Below are positions 23,429-30,834 of a stretch of 31,682 nucleotides of DNA, in pieces (position 1 is the stretch's first letter; each line of letters opens with the position of its first letter). Where the stretch lies: the IMG/VR virus record IMGVR_UViG_3300038360_000203, positions 1-31,682 of that record. One strand, 5' to 3'. Position numbers and translations under genes: made by a program. The notes under the pieces were generated by a model. The model saw only the letters and a list, made by a program, of their open reading frames with translations, did not search any database and was not told the origin of the DNA. This stretch comes from a virus.

Positions 23429-24218
23429 TAGCCCACTCCTTGCATACTCTTGTGTTATGTTCTCCGGCCGATTCATAGCCATTAACTTTTTTATTTTTGC
23501 TGAAATAATCAGGGGAAGGTCTTAACCACTCTCTTTCCATTGCAATATCAAGACACTCAGAAACGATAAGGCCTGAATCCCTGCATCCTGAAATATCTCT
23601 AAATAAACCATCAATGCCCTTGGTTGTTTTATAACGCCTGGCTGATGTCATTTTTTGGCGATATTCAAAAAACTCAAATATCTTGTCTTTGGTTTCAATA
23701 AATCCAGTTTGTATGATTTTTTCTTTAAGATGATTTTTTAAATTTGGCTTGGGGGATATAGGGGGTTTATTCTTTATTTCTTTATTCTTCTCATTCTTAA
23801 CATTCTTGTTTATAGTGTGACCCCCGAAATTCCTTCGTCCTCCCTTCGTTGATCCTTCGCCGTTGCCTTCGTAGTTTTTAGGGTCTTGATAAAGATCATA
23901 ATTACAGACAGTTATAATAATTCCTCTTGTTGCCTTCATCGTTGCCGTCATGTTTCCTTCGTTTAACCTTCGTAGAGCCTTCGTAAGTTGAGGCTTGGAA
24001 TACACCATTTTACGGTATCCTACGTACCAGTGAAGGTCTTCTTGGATCTCTGAAAACTGAAAAAACTTTTGACCTCTTTTAAATTTTCCGTTGTCGTTAT
24101 GGTTGACGTTTCTTAAAAGATAAAACCAAAGTTCTCTCGTTACAGGTGACATTTTAGATGCCTCTGAGCCGTCAAATATTCTTGGCTGCAAAACATATCC
24201 ACCTTTAATTTTTGGCAT
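23418..24218 (-). CDS. Phage replication initiator-like protein (winged-helix)
   Basis: The 266-residue product contains a winged-helix-like N-terminal half: VTRELWFYLLRNVNHNDNGKFKRGQKFF (about residues 26-53), IQEDLHWYVGYRK, LTKALRRLNEGNMTATMKATRGIIITVCNYDLYQ (about 75-110). The middle (about 115-180) is Lys/Asn-rich and disordered-looking. The C-terminal part has FEFFEYRQKMTSARRYKTTKGI, a pattern seen after the DNA-binding domain of many phage O/DnaD-type replication proteins. It would bind the phage origin and recruit the loader encoded next. No repeats typical of an origin are visible within the gene except the Lys/Asn-rich linker region. Origin location is not determined. Confidence 0.6.
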   Translation of the reverse strand: MPKIKGGYVLQPRIFDGSEASKMSPVTRELWFYLLRNVNHNDNGKFKRGQKFFQFSEIQEDLHWYVGYRKMVYSKPQLTKALRRLNEGNMTATMKATRGIIITVCNYDLYQDPKNYEGNGEGSTKGGRRNFGGHTINKNVKNEKNKEIKNKPPISPKPNLKNHLKEKIIQTGFIETKDKIFEFFEYRQKMTSARRYKTTKGIDGLFRDISGCRDSGLIVSECLDIAMEREWLRPSPDYFSKNKKVNGYESAGEHNTRVCKEWANGN

Positions 24219-24285
24219 TTATTATCTCTTTTTTAGTGGTTAAAAGGTTTGGTCCTGGCACTTAATTAAGTCATCAAGCGCTTAA

Positions 24286-24312
24286 AGGCCCCAGGCGGCC
24301 TGGTCTTTTTTT
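24286..24312 (+). terminator. GC hairpin with plus-strand U-tract, downstream of the helicase gene
   Basis: CCAGG-CGG-CCTGG (24291-24303), or alternatively AGGCC/GGCCT, is followed on the plus strand by TC and seven T. On the minus strand there is no U-tract. This would stop plus-strand (antisense) transcription heading into the helicase gene. The palindromes ACTTAATTAAGT and AAGCGCTT lie just to its left. Confidence 0.4.
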
Positions 24313-24330
24313 AGGAGGGACCCATGAAAA

Positions 24331-26088
24331 CTATGCTTCTACAAGCTGCTTAACTCCACTGCTCTCTTTTATGAACCTGGAAGCAGGATTTTTAATAAAT
24401 AATTCCTTATCTTTTTCAAACGGCCTGGTAGTCAAAATCAACTGATCTTCTGCCCTAGTAAAAGCGACATAAGCAAGCCGTCTTTCGTCCTCAAGCTCAT
24501 TTTTTTTGATTGACTGTTTACTAGGGAAGATTCCTTCATTTAACCCGGCAATGATCACCGTTGGCCATTCCAGGCCTTTGGCTGCATGAATCGTCATAAG
24601 CTGCAATTTTTCAGGATCATCTTTGATTTCATCCTGAAGGTCGAACGTGGCCAGCCAATTCAGATAATCGTCAATTGTTTTGTCGTAATTATCCAAGATC
24701 CAGACATAAAGAAAATCAAAAATTTCCCCGGCATCAAATCCAAACTCAACATCTTTCATCCAGTCAACAACCGTGCTGATATCTCCACGCTCGGAAGCTT
24801 TAAACCAATCCGGCCATGTTCCGGAATCATCTGTGTCAAGATCACACCATGCCTGAAAATGGCTTTTATATTCCGTGACAGCCTTGATCCGGATCTCTTT
24901 GTATTCATCGGTTGTAACACCTATATAATCCCGGATAAGAAGAAAGGAAAAATTATCAAATGGGTTAACTATCAGCTTCAGGAAAGCATGGAAACGCCGG
25001 AAGTTTTCAGACCGGGTAAGGGCTGTTTTTTTACCAATGTATTCATGTTTGATATGGGCTTCATCCAGGAGGCGGGAAAGTTTTATGAGCATGAAATGAT
25101 TACGGGCCAGGACAGCAACATTATGTCTATAAAAAGCCAGAAGACCGGCAATTCTACTTGAATCCATACTATCAACGGTCTCAATTTTTCTGCACATATC
25201 TTTTTTTGAAACCATAGTCTTTTCAAGCCGATTCCGGTTGTGCTCAATCAAATTATTGGCCGCTTCAACAATATTACCGCCTGACCTGTAATTAGTCTGC
25301 AGCCGGTAAATATCAAATAACCCCTGGTTTCTGACAAGATACTCAGGATCAGCCCCCCGGAAAGCATAAATAGACTGATCAATATCACCAACCGCAAACA
25401 ATGAAGCACCACAAAGTTTACAAAGCAGATTGACGATTTCCCACTGTAAAGGGTCATTGTCCTGGACTTCATCAACCAGGATATGCCTTAGGTCTAAAAA
25501 CTGTGTAATTTTGGGAATAAGCTCGATAAAAGTTGTAAGGATGGTCCCATATGTCAAAGCATTGTTTTCTGTGCACCTGACAAGAAAAGCGTCCATGAGT
25601 TCATTTGCTTCCAAGGTTTCAGGGTCACGGAAACCGACTGTGTAAAAAAGATCAAACGCCCGGTCAACGTCACGCTTTTTTAAGCCTTTCCAGGCCTTGC
25701 CGGTGTGATACCCCAATTCCATGGCAACATCTTTTAAAAGGAATTGTTCTTCCCATGAAGAGTACACCGTGATTTTCCCGGGCCTGAGCCCCACCAGTTC
25801 ACCAAACCTCTGCAAATAGTTTAAAGCGACTCCGTGCATGGTACCCATGGTCACATGAAAGGCTTTTGAACCTATGGCAGTTTCAAGGCGTTTCTGCATT
25901 TCCTGGCTGGCTTTGCGGGTAAAAGTGAAAGACAGGATCTCATAAGGGCTTACCTTGCAGGCTTCAACTAAATGCTGAATTCTTGCAGTAAGAACCCTCG
26001 TTTTACCACTGCCAGCTCCTGCAAGAACCAGGGCCTTATCAGAATCGGTTATAACGGCTGCTGATTGCTCAAAACTAAGTTCCATCAT
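24331..26088 (-). CDS. UvrD/PcrA-type superfamily 1 helicase
   Basis: The 585-residue product shows the SF1A helicase motifs. Q-motif FEQSAAV (residues 6-12) and Walker A AGAGSGKT (23-30) lie at the N-terminus; motif Ia is EILSFTFTRKASQEM. Motif II is HILVDEVQDND (about 204-214), and motif III reads LFAVGDIDQSIYAFRGADP. Motif V is IHAAKGLEWPTVIIAGLNEG (about 500-520), and motif VI is RRLAYVAFTRAEDQLIL. It is shorter than UvrD (about 720), so the 2B domain may be reduced. It unwinds DNA 3-prime to 5-prime in repair or recombination. It is coupled by ATGA to the split Rad50-like ATPase, suggesting joint work on DNA ends. Confidence 0.88.
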   Translation of the reverse strand: MMELSFEQSAAVITDSDKALVLAGAGSGKTRVLTARIQHLVEACKVSPYEILSFTFTRKASQEMQKRLETAIGSKAFHVTMGTMHGVALNYLQRFGELVGLRPGKITVYSSWEEQFLLKDVAMELGYHTGKAWKGLKKRDVDRAFDLFYTVGFRDPETLEANELMDAFLVRCTENNALTYGTILTTFIELIPKITQFLDLRHILVDEVQDNDPLQWEIVNLLCKLCGASLFAVGDIDQSIYAFRGADPEYLVRNQGLFDIYRLQTNYRSGGNIVEAANNLIEHNRNRLEKTMVSKKDMCRKIETVDSMDSSRIAGLLAFYRHNVAVLARNHFMLIKLSRLLDEAHIKHEYIGKKTALTRSENFRRFHAFLKLIVNPFDNFSFLLIRDYIGVTTDEYKEIRIKAVTEYKSHFQAWCDLDTDDSGTWPDWFKASERGDISTVVDWMKDVEFGFDAGEIFDFLYVWILDNYDKTIDDYLNWLATFDLQDEIKDDPEKLQLMTIHAAKGLEWPTVIIAGLNEGIFPSKQSIKKNELEDERRLAYVAFTRAEDQLILTTRPFEKDKELFIKNPASRFIKESSGVKQLVEA

Positions 26089-26648
26089 GCCGCCACCTCC
26101 TCAAGTTCAATTTTAACAAATGGTGACGGCACATTTCCCACAGGGTGACAGGTATTTATGATCACCTGTTTTTCAACCTTGGCCAGATCTTCAAGGGCTG
26201 CGGCCATATGATCACTATCAAGCTCTGCAGCTTCCAGGACTATAATATCTGCATCCAGGACATGAGCCAGTGCAGTATCAAATATTTGTTTTTGGCAACC
26301 TGAAAGGCCATTATATGGAGTTGTTTTTCCGTCTTCATCTTCCCAACCGATCACAAGACCATCCACGCAATCAAAAACAGCATTTCCAACCGGAAGAATG
26401 GCGTTAAGTTTTTCAACTATCTTCTTAGCTGAATCGGCAACCGCATCATTCTTTTTTTTGATCAGATCCTTTTTGTCTTTTTTTGCCTTTACCAGATCTT
26501 TTTTAATGGTTGCCCGTTCCTGATTGGTCGTTTCAATCGTTTCATTAATGCCCTGGATTTTCAAAAAAACGGCCTCATTTTTTCTAAGCCCTTGGCCTTT
26601 TGCAATTAACCCGTCTATTTGGTCCTGCATCATTTTAATATCACTCAT
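26085..26648 (-). CDS. C-terminal half of a split SMC/Rad50-like ATPase
   Basis: The 187-residue product begins with a helical coiled-coil arm (residues 1-80, rich in Lys and Asp) and continues with an ABC-type C-terminal lobe. Signature LSGCQKQ lies at 115-121, a Walker B-like strand ADIIVLEAAEL at about 133-143, and H-loop INTCHP at about 164-169. There is no Walker A. The preceding gene supplies exactly what is missing. The Walker B strand has Glu where Asp is usual and Ala where the catalytic Glu is expected, so hydrolysis may be weak or use another residue. ATGA overlap with strong GGAGGT SD couples it to its partner. Confidence 0.7.
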   Translation of the reverse strand: MSDIKMMQDQIDGLIAKGQGLRKNEAVFLKIQGINETIETTNQERATIKKDLVKAKKDKKDLIKKKNDAVADSAKKIVEKLNAILPVGNAVFDCVDGLVIGWEDEDGKTTPYNGLSGCQKQIFDTALAHVLDADIIVLEAAELDSDHMAAALEDLAKVEKQVIINTCHPVGNVPSPFVKIELEEVAA

Positions 26649-27676
26649 GCCGCCACCTCCTTTTTGAATTTTTTAAGCTCCTGTTTTGCAATGATGGCCG
26701 CTGCACAAATCTGGCAACCGGAATTATTGAGAGCGTCAAGAATTTTCTGGATAGAAACAACCGGGTCATGCTCCTGAAGGTCGTCAAAAGGACCAGGTTT
26801 ACCAGCTGCAAAATCATGAATTCTCTGATTACCGGGAGTGGATGCCTTAAAATTCTCATTTATCATGGGTGGATGACCACCATCAAAAGACGGATCTGGT
26901 TTTGATGGATGAAAGTCCTCAGCATTATCAGCCATAATTCTATCAAATTTTTCCTGAGATTCTTTTTTTTGCTCGGCCTTTGCTTTTTCCGCTGCATCAG
27001 TTTTGGCCTGCTCAATCTCAACCTGTTTTAAATTCTCCTGTGCTTCCTTGACCTGGGTAATGACCTTTTCAATATCTGCCCGAACCTCTGCCAGGGTCCC
27101 GGCAGGTAATTCAACCTCACTCTTACTTACTGTCAGGCGTTTGATGGTAGACACTGCAGATGTTTCTTTTTTCTGAAGTTCGTTAACGGTCTTTTTCGCC
27201 TTGTCAATTTGAGTTTCAAGATTTTTCAGGTTGGCCTTTGGCGGGAAAAGATCAAAAAGACAATCAATTTTTTTCTGATCAGACTTGGCCATAAAATCAC
27301 CAACATCAATAATTTTAGGATTACCGGCCTTATATAATTCCAAGGCGAAATCCTGGGCAGAATATTTTTTCTTGTTCACTCGTAGCCGTTGACTGACACT
27401 ACCCTCTTCAGATCGGGAAAGATGGCGTTCAAACTCGACACCATTGCAGATTACAGCCGTGGTTAATGTGTTACCCTGGCCGAAATCATTGAGGATATCA
27501 GCCGGTTTTTTATTGGTTTTTACAGCAAAAGGAATATAGCCAAGGATAGTTAAAGCAATTGCCGCTGCCCGGGTAGACTTCCCGGACCTGTTTTTACCAA
27601 AAAAAAGGGTTTTAGGGTGAATATCTTCGTTGATATCGAAACCCTTAAAACCCTTGGTTTTTATATGAGTTATCAT
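26645..27676 (-). CDS. N-terminal half of a split SMC/Rad50-like ATPase with zinc-hook-like CxxC
   Basis: The 343-residue product starts with a Rad50/RecF-type ABC head: beta strand, then FFGKNRSGKST (residues 25-35, Walker A), AIALTILGYIPF. A long coiled coil follows from about residue 140 to 240 (ETQIDKAKKTVNELQKKE, AQENLKQVEIEQAKTDAAEKA). Near the end lies SGCQICAAAI (about residues 319-328), a CxxC in the place and form of the Rad50 zinc hook, and then only 19 more residues. The signature and Walker B lobe are in the next gene. Together they would rebuild a head, an arm, a hook and the second arm. Role: DNA-end or recombination work with the neighbouring annealing-type protein and helicase. 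SD AGGAGGT precedes the ATG. Confidence 0.75.
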   Translation of the reverse strand: MITHIKTKGFKGFDINEDIHPKTLFFGKNRSGKSTRAAAIALTILGYIPFAVKTNKKPADILNDFGQGNTLTTAVICNGVEFERHLSRSEEGSVSQRLRVNKKKYSAQDFALELYKAGNPKIIDVGDFMAKSDQKKIDCLFDLFPPKANLKNLETQIDKAKKTVNELQKKETSAVSTIKRLTVSKSEVELPAGTLAEVRADIEKVITQVKEAQENLKQVEIEQAKTDAAEKAKAEQKKESQEKFDRIMADNAEDFHPSKPDPSFDGGHPPMINENFKASTPGNQRIHDFAAGKPGPFDDLQEHDPVVSIQKILDALNNSGCQICAAAIIAKQELKKFKKEVAA

Positions 27677-27698
27677 GGTTTACCTCCTTTTTTAGGTT

Positions 27699-27723
27699 GC
27701 GGGTGGGTAAATGTCACACCCGC
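27699..27723. other. Inverted repeat between recombination genes
   Basis: GCGGGTG (27699-27705) and CACCCGC (27717-27723) form a perfect seven-base stem with an eleven-base loop in the 59-base gap between the annealing-type gene and the split ATPase. No U-tract follows on either strand, so it is not a standard terminator. It could be an RNA element controlling the ATPase genes or a processing site, or an operator. Confidence 0.35.
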
Positions 27724-27735
27724 ATTATCACCCCT

Positions 27736-28959
27736 CTATTCAGCCGCCTGTGTATCAAGAATCGAGCTTATCTTCTTGCAGACATCAACCGCCTGGGCAT
27801 CGTCCAGCAGTTCAGGCAGGATGTTTTCAAGATCGATTGACAAGCAGGCCTCTTTGTATTCTTCCGGGAATTGCTCTGCCAGGGTGACCGTCTGCATGAC
27901 TTCCTTTGAAAGATCCTGTGGTGGTTCCTGTTCCTTTTTTTCTTCCTGGGCAGGTCTTTTAACTTCCGGCTGGTCTTCAGGATCTGTGGCATCTTCCAGG
28001 GCTTGAAAGTTTTCATCGTCTGAAGCTCGTTCAAGTCCCTTTTTGATATCAAGTTGTTTGATTTTATTATCACCAAAACCGGAAGAATCACCTTCAATTA
28101 TACCGGCAACACGGTCCTGAAGCTGTGAATATTGAGTTGCATCCCATTTAACCACATTATTGCCGGTTGGCCTCCATGCAAGGACAGGAATAGTCCATTG
28201 ATTACCAGGGGCTTTTTGCAGACCGGAAAGATGTTTCAAGGCGTTTCTTTTGGCAAAAGTTTGGGCAAAATCCATGGCCTTTTTTTCACGGTTCAGGATA
28301 GTTGAATACCATCCTATGACTTCATCATGGGAAGTGTTCACCCAAAGCTTTGTTGATTCATCAAACGGGTATGATGCCCATGTATGATTTCCTTTTGATT
28401 TTTCAGGTTCAACATTTGCAGGGAGAAGTTTAAAGGCCTGGGGTGTTTTCTTGGCTTTGGCAAGTAAATCAATCATCCGGTAAGAAGGAGTATCAAAAAT
28501 GGTGGTCCAGTCCGACACCTGGGGAATGCCCATGGATGAAAACTTAAAAGCAACCGCCCTGGCATGAACCGCTAAAATACGCCTGTTATCCGGATCACGT
28601 TCCGCATAAGGATTTGGAAACCATTGGGTGCCAACAAGAACTTCCTTGGGAAAAATAACACTGGTACCGGTCTTTTCTGCCCAAACCTCGTACCCCTGAG
28701 CAGACATTACAAATGGACCATTATAGACTGGTTGGATCAATGTTCCTTCGTTTGCCGAAAGCGTCAAAGCGCTCTTAAAAGCTTTGATCTGCCCTTCTCC
28801 GTCCGTAAGCACAAAGGCCTCGTCAACGCCAAGGACAGCAATATTTTTTCTTTGGATTGCTGTCACGTAATCAAGTACGGCCTTTGCTTCAGGCGTTTTC
28901 ATTTCTTCAAGCGTGATAAGGGCATTTTCTACCTTTACCGCTGGTGTATTGGGTGTCAT
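27736..28959 (-). CDS. Phage recombination-type protein, possible single-strand annealing protein
   Basis: The 407-residue product has a mixed N-terminal half and a segment around residues 95-160 (FPNPYAERDPDNRRILAVHARAVAF, DTPSYRMIDLLAKAKKTPQAF). Then, about 175-245, comes SYPFDESTKLWVNTSHDEVIGWYS followed by KKAMDFAQTFAKRNALKHLSG. The pattern of basic strands, an aromatic surface and a final A.TFAKRNALK helix recalls phage annealing recombinases, and it stands next to the split Rad50-like ATPase and a UvrD helicase. The last 100 residues are acidic and low-complexity, then helical. No sure family match is visible by eye, so the annealing role is an inference from place and pattern. Start by ATGA overlap with the Cys-rich gene. 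Confidence 0.4.
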   Translation of the reverse strand: MTPNTPAVKVENALITLEEMKTPEAKAVLDYVTAIQRKNIAVLGVDEAFVLTDGEGQIKAFKSALTLSANEGTLIQPVYNGPFVMSAQGYEVWAEKTGTSVIFPKEVLVGTQWFPNPYAERDPDNRRILAVHARAVAFKFSSMGIPQVSDWTTIFDTPSYRMIDLLAKAKKTPQAFKLLPANVEPEKSKGNHTWASYPFDESTKLWVNTSHDEVIGWYSTILNREKKAMDFAQTFAKRNALKHLSGLQKAPGNQWTIPVLAWRPTGNNVVKWDATQYSQLQDRVAGIIEGDSSGFGDNKIKQLDIKKGLERASDDENFQALEDATDPEDQPEVKRPAQEEKKEQEPPQDLSKEVMQTVTLAEQFPEEYKEACLSIDLENILPELLDDAQAVDVCKKISSILDTQAAE

Positions 28960-29135
28960 GATACTTTCTCCTTTTCTAAAATTTCAATGCAGTGGTCACA
29001 AACACAATCTTCATTAATAGTGAGCCCACCGCATATATCGCAAACCTCAACTTCCGGCTGGCAGATCCCGCCGCCACACTCCCCGGTATTGGGACCTGAT
29101 TTTATTTCATTATCGCATTGGGACCCGTAACACAT
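28956..29135 (-). CDS. Small Cys-rich protein, 59 residues
   Basis: The product has nine Cys in 59 residues, among them CQPEVEVCDICGG and CVCDHCIEIL. Pairs at about residues 32 and 35 (CDIC) and 46 and 49 (CDHC) would make a treble-clef or zinc-ribbon site. Its ATG follows the previous stop by two bases and its TGA overlaps the ATG of the recombination-type gene (ATGA), so it is translated as part of the operon. No function is known; small zinc-binding proteins of this sort may regulate or recruit the enzyme encoded beside them. Confidence 0.6.
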   Translation of the reverse strand: MCYGSQCDNEIKSGPNTGECGGGICQPEVEVCDICGGLTINEDCVCDHCIEILEKEKVS

Positions 29136-29137
29136 AA

Positions 29138-29575
29138 TTAAACCTCTTCTGTTTCCAGTTCTTCATCTTTAAGAAGAGAATCGTCCGTATCATCTGAAAT
29201 TTCTTCTGTTACTTCTTCCCTGGGATCAAACATTTCCCGTTGGAATTCTGTACTTGTCATGGTCCTGACGCTAACCTGTTCGTCCGTATCGGCACGGTGG
29301 GTGAAGACCTGTTTATTTTCATAATCAAAGATCTCATAGCAATCGTGGTTTCTATAGGCATAACCCTGGTTGTATTCCCTGGAATATCTTGAAACCGCAG
29401 CAGCAGCCCCGTTGATTTCGCCGGTAAGCTGGCTGGTAACTTCTTTTTTCTTGTCTTCTAAAGATTGCTTTTCGGCTGTCTTAACCGCAAGTTTGCTGGC
29501 AATCTCTTTCAATTCATTTTCAGTGAAAACGTACTTAATGTGCATGCTCTTGATTTCGAGCCCTTTTTCCTTCAT
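29138..29575 (-). CDS. Phage early protein with coiled-coil and acidic tail
   Basis: The 145-residue product has a helical N-terminal half (ELKEIASKLAVKTAEKQSLEDKKKEVTSQL, about residues 21-50). A compact beta part follows, YRNHDCYEIFDYENKQVFTHRADTDEQVSVRTMTSTEFQ (about 74-112), and the final 25 residues are acidic. The middle pattern, a tyrosine/cysteine strand, then a tripartite R-x-DT-x-E-x-V, then MT..E.Q, is shared by many hypothetical phage proteins of the early region. Function is unknown. It is spaced only three bases from the small membrane gene upstream and two from the next gene. It may bind the adjacent recombination proteins. Confidence 0.55.
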   Translation of the reverse strand: MKEKGLEIKSMHIKYVFTENELKEIASKLAVKTAEKQSLEDKKKEVTSQLTGEINGAAAAVSRYSREYNQGYAYRNHDCYEIFDYENKQVFTHRADTDEQVSVRTMTSTEFQREMFDPREEVTEEISDDTDDSLLKDEELETEEV

Positions 29576-29578
29576 CCC

Positions 29579-29752
29579 CTACCCCCTATTATTAATAATA
29601 ATTCCCCAGGAACTTATGGAGAAAACAGCAACCCCGCCGATACAAACAAAAATCTGATAAGAGAATGGTGCTTCAGAATTTATAGAACCACCGGCCATGA
29701 TTAATCCAAATACCCACAAGCACCCTAAAATAATATTACTTGCTGTTTTCAT
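29579..29752 (-). CDS. Small two-helix membrane protein, 57 residues
   Basis: The product holds two hydrophobic helices (IILGCLWVFGLIMAGG, then IFVCIGGVAVFSISSWGIII) joined by a short polar turn (SINSEAPFSYQ). SD AAAGGAGG precedes the ATG by about five bases. It is below the usual length cut-off but follows the operon order and spacing, with three bases to the next gene. It could be a superinfection-exclusion or membrane anchor protein; nothing in it decides. A perfect inverted repeat (GGCCGG / CCGGCC, 29764-29795) lies just ahead of its ribosome site. Confidence 0.55.
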   Translation of the reverse strand: MKTASNIILGCLWVFGLIMAGGSINSEAPFSYQIFVCIGGVAVFSISSWGIIINNRG

Positions 29753-29814
29753 GTGCCTCCTTTGGCCGGAATCGCCCGCAAAAGTGAAACCGGCCCGTTG
29801 TTAAAAATTAATAA

Positions 29815-30312
29815 TTAAACAATCATCCAATCATCAGCCAGCATGTCAGTTTGACTTGCCAGCCAGCCAGGTAGCCATTTTTTATCAGCTGTCCACATTG
29901 CGATATAAGGAAGTGTTACAAGTGGCGTGTCTTCACCGATCCATTTTGCAGTACGGTCATTTACTTTTCTTTCTGTCCCCTGGGTGGTGAATGGGGGAAG
30001 TGTCATTCCAGACATGAGAACAACCCACATATCTTTTCCGTTCCAACCTGCCCGGGCAACTTTTTTTCCGAGCTTAAGGGCTTCAATCGCCAAGCCAAAA
30101 TTCATTGCATTGCAAGGCCTGTAAGCTTTAAAAGCTTCAGCAGGGCTCCATGATACATACCCGTCTTCATAAACAACCATGTGGCCTGGTCTTTCAGGAT
30201 CTTCATCAGGGGGGATTGTCCAGCCCCTGTGAGAATTGTAGCCACCAAGACTCATTGGAGCTGCCTTGATAATCTTTGTCCCAATAAATTCTTGCATTTC
30301 TTGTTCATCCAT
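29815..30312 (-). CDS. tad2: Tad2-like anti-Thoeris protein (DUF2829) with extra N-terminal domain
   Basis: The C-terminal hundred residues match DUF2829: MNFGLAIEALKLGKKVARAGWNGKDMWVVLM, then TPLVTLPYIAMWTADKKWLPGWLASQTDMLADDW. This is the family of Tad2, which binds the Thoeris immune signal (a cyclic ADP-ribose isomer) and so blocks the defence. An extra N-terminal part (IKAAPMSLGGYN, GWTIPPDEDPERPGHMVVYEDGYVSWSPAEAF) is a separate small domain common in phage proteins. I start at the ATG at 30312, with AGGA eight bases ahead; the frame is open to 30357 and beyond. The place among early genes suits an anti-defence role. Not shown: that ligand-binding residues are all kept. Confidence 0.75.
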   Translation of the reverse strand: MDEQEMQEFIGTKIIKAAPMSLGGYNSHRGWTIPPDEDPERPGHMVVYEDGYVSWSPAEAFKAYRPCNAMNFGLAIEALKLGKKVARAGWNGKDMWVVLMSGMTLPPFTTQGTERKVNDRTAKWIGEDTPLVTLPYIAMWTADKKWLPGWLASQTDMLADDWMIV

Positions 30313-30429
30313 ACGCTTAATCCTTTCTTTAAAGTTATTGCCTCTTAACCCATCCACCCTTTCAGCTCTTTGGTTTCCCTTTGGGTCCGTTTGGCTTTTC
30401 GGTGTGGCCGAGTAATATTTTTGTATTAC

Positions 30430-30627
30430 CTATGTATTATTGCCTTCCCGGTCTTCAATTTGTATTCTGTTGACCAGGGAGGGAACCGCCTTGATTGTGT
30501 CGATTGAAAGTAAAATACAGGTTCGTATGATCTCGCTTTTACCCTTGTCTATGTCGAATGATGCTTTGCCCAGTAGATCAGCGAATTTTTCAGATACTTT
30601 AAACGTGATCGTTATTTCGTTTGACAC
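30430..30627 (-). CDS. Ribbon-helix-helix (CopG/Arc-like) DNA-binding protein
   Basis: The 65-residue product starts with a strand ITITFKVSEKFADLL, then helices with KASFDIDKGKSEIIRTCILLSIDTIKAV. A basic/hydrophobic strand, a helix and a second helix beginning after a Gly-Lys-Ser turn fit the RHH fold, which acts as a dimer that inserts its strand in the DNA major groove. It lies straight after the Cro-like gene in the early operon, with stop to start contact, so it probably regulates early or late promoters. Its TAG is followed by an open frame running in the same phase into the Tad2-like gene. A GTAATA/TATTAC inverted repeat follows the stop. Confidence 0.6.
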   Translation of the reverse strand: MSNEITITFKVSEKFADLLGKASFDIDKGKSEIIRTCILLSIDTIKAVPSLVNRIQIEDREGNNT

Positions 30628-30831
30628 TTACGCCTCCACTTTTAGCTGGTTAAAAACCTGTTTTAAATCTGACGGCTCTGATCTTTTCCATTCTGATATT
30701 GATTTACCTGGGAACATTTTTGATAGACGTTCAGCCATTGGCCAACTTATTTTTCTTTCTCCACCAAGTAGCATTGAAAGGTATTGTTCACTGATTTTAA
30801 ATTGATCCGATATTTCTTTTCTTGATTTCAT
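30628..30831 (-). CDS. Cro-like helix-turn-helix regulator
   Basis: The 67-residue product carries an HTH of the Cro/C1 type: KEISDQFKISEQYLSMLLGGERKISWPMAERLSKMFPG (about residues 5-42), followed by ISEWKRSE. It faces the repressor gene across a region with repeated TTAAC/GTTAA half-sites, as Cro and CI do. The ATG lies only about six bases beyond the -10 of a TTGACA promoter and has no Shine-Dalgarno, so the message is probably leaderless. It would repress the lysogenic repressor and set the early lytic program. The stop directly abuts the RHH gene. Confidence 0.7.
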   Translation of the reverse strand: MKSRKEISDQFKISEQYLSMLLGGERKISWPMAERLSKMFPGKSISEWKRSEPSDLKQVFNQLKVEA

Positions 30832-30834
30832 ATT

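Noticed and set aside
24586-25161. Plus-strand frame of 191 codons
   Set aside because: It is antisense to the helicase gene, whose motifs are complete and in order.
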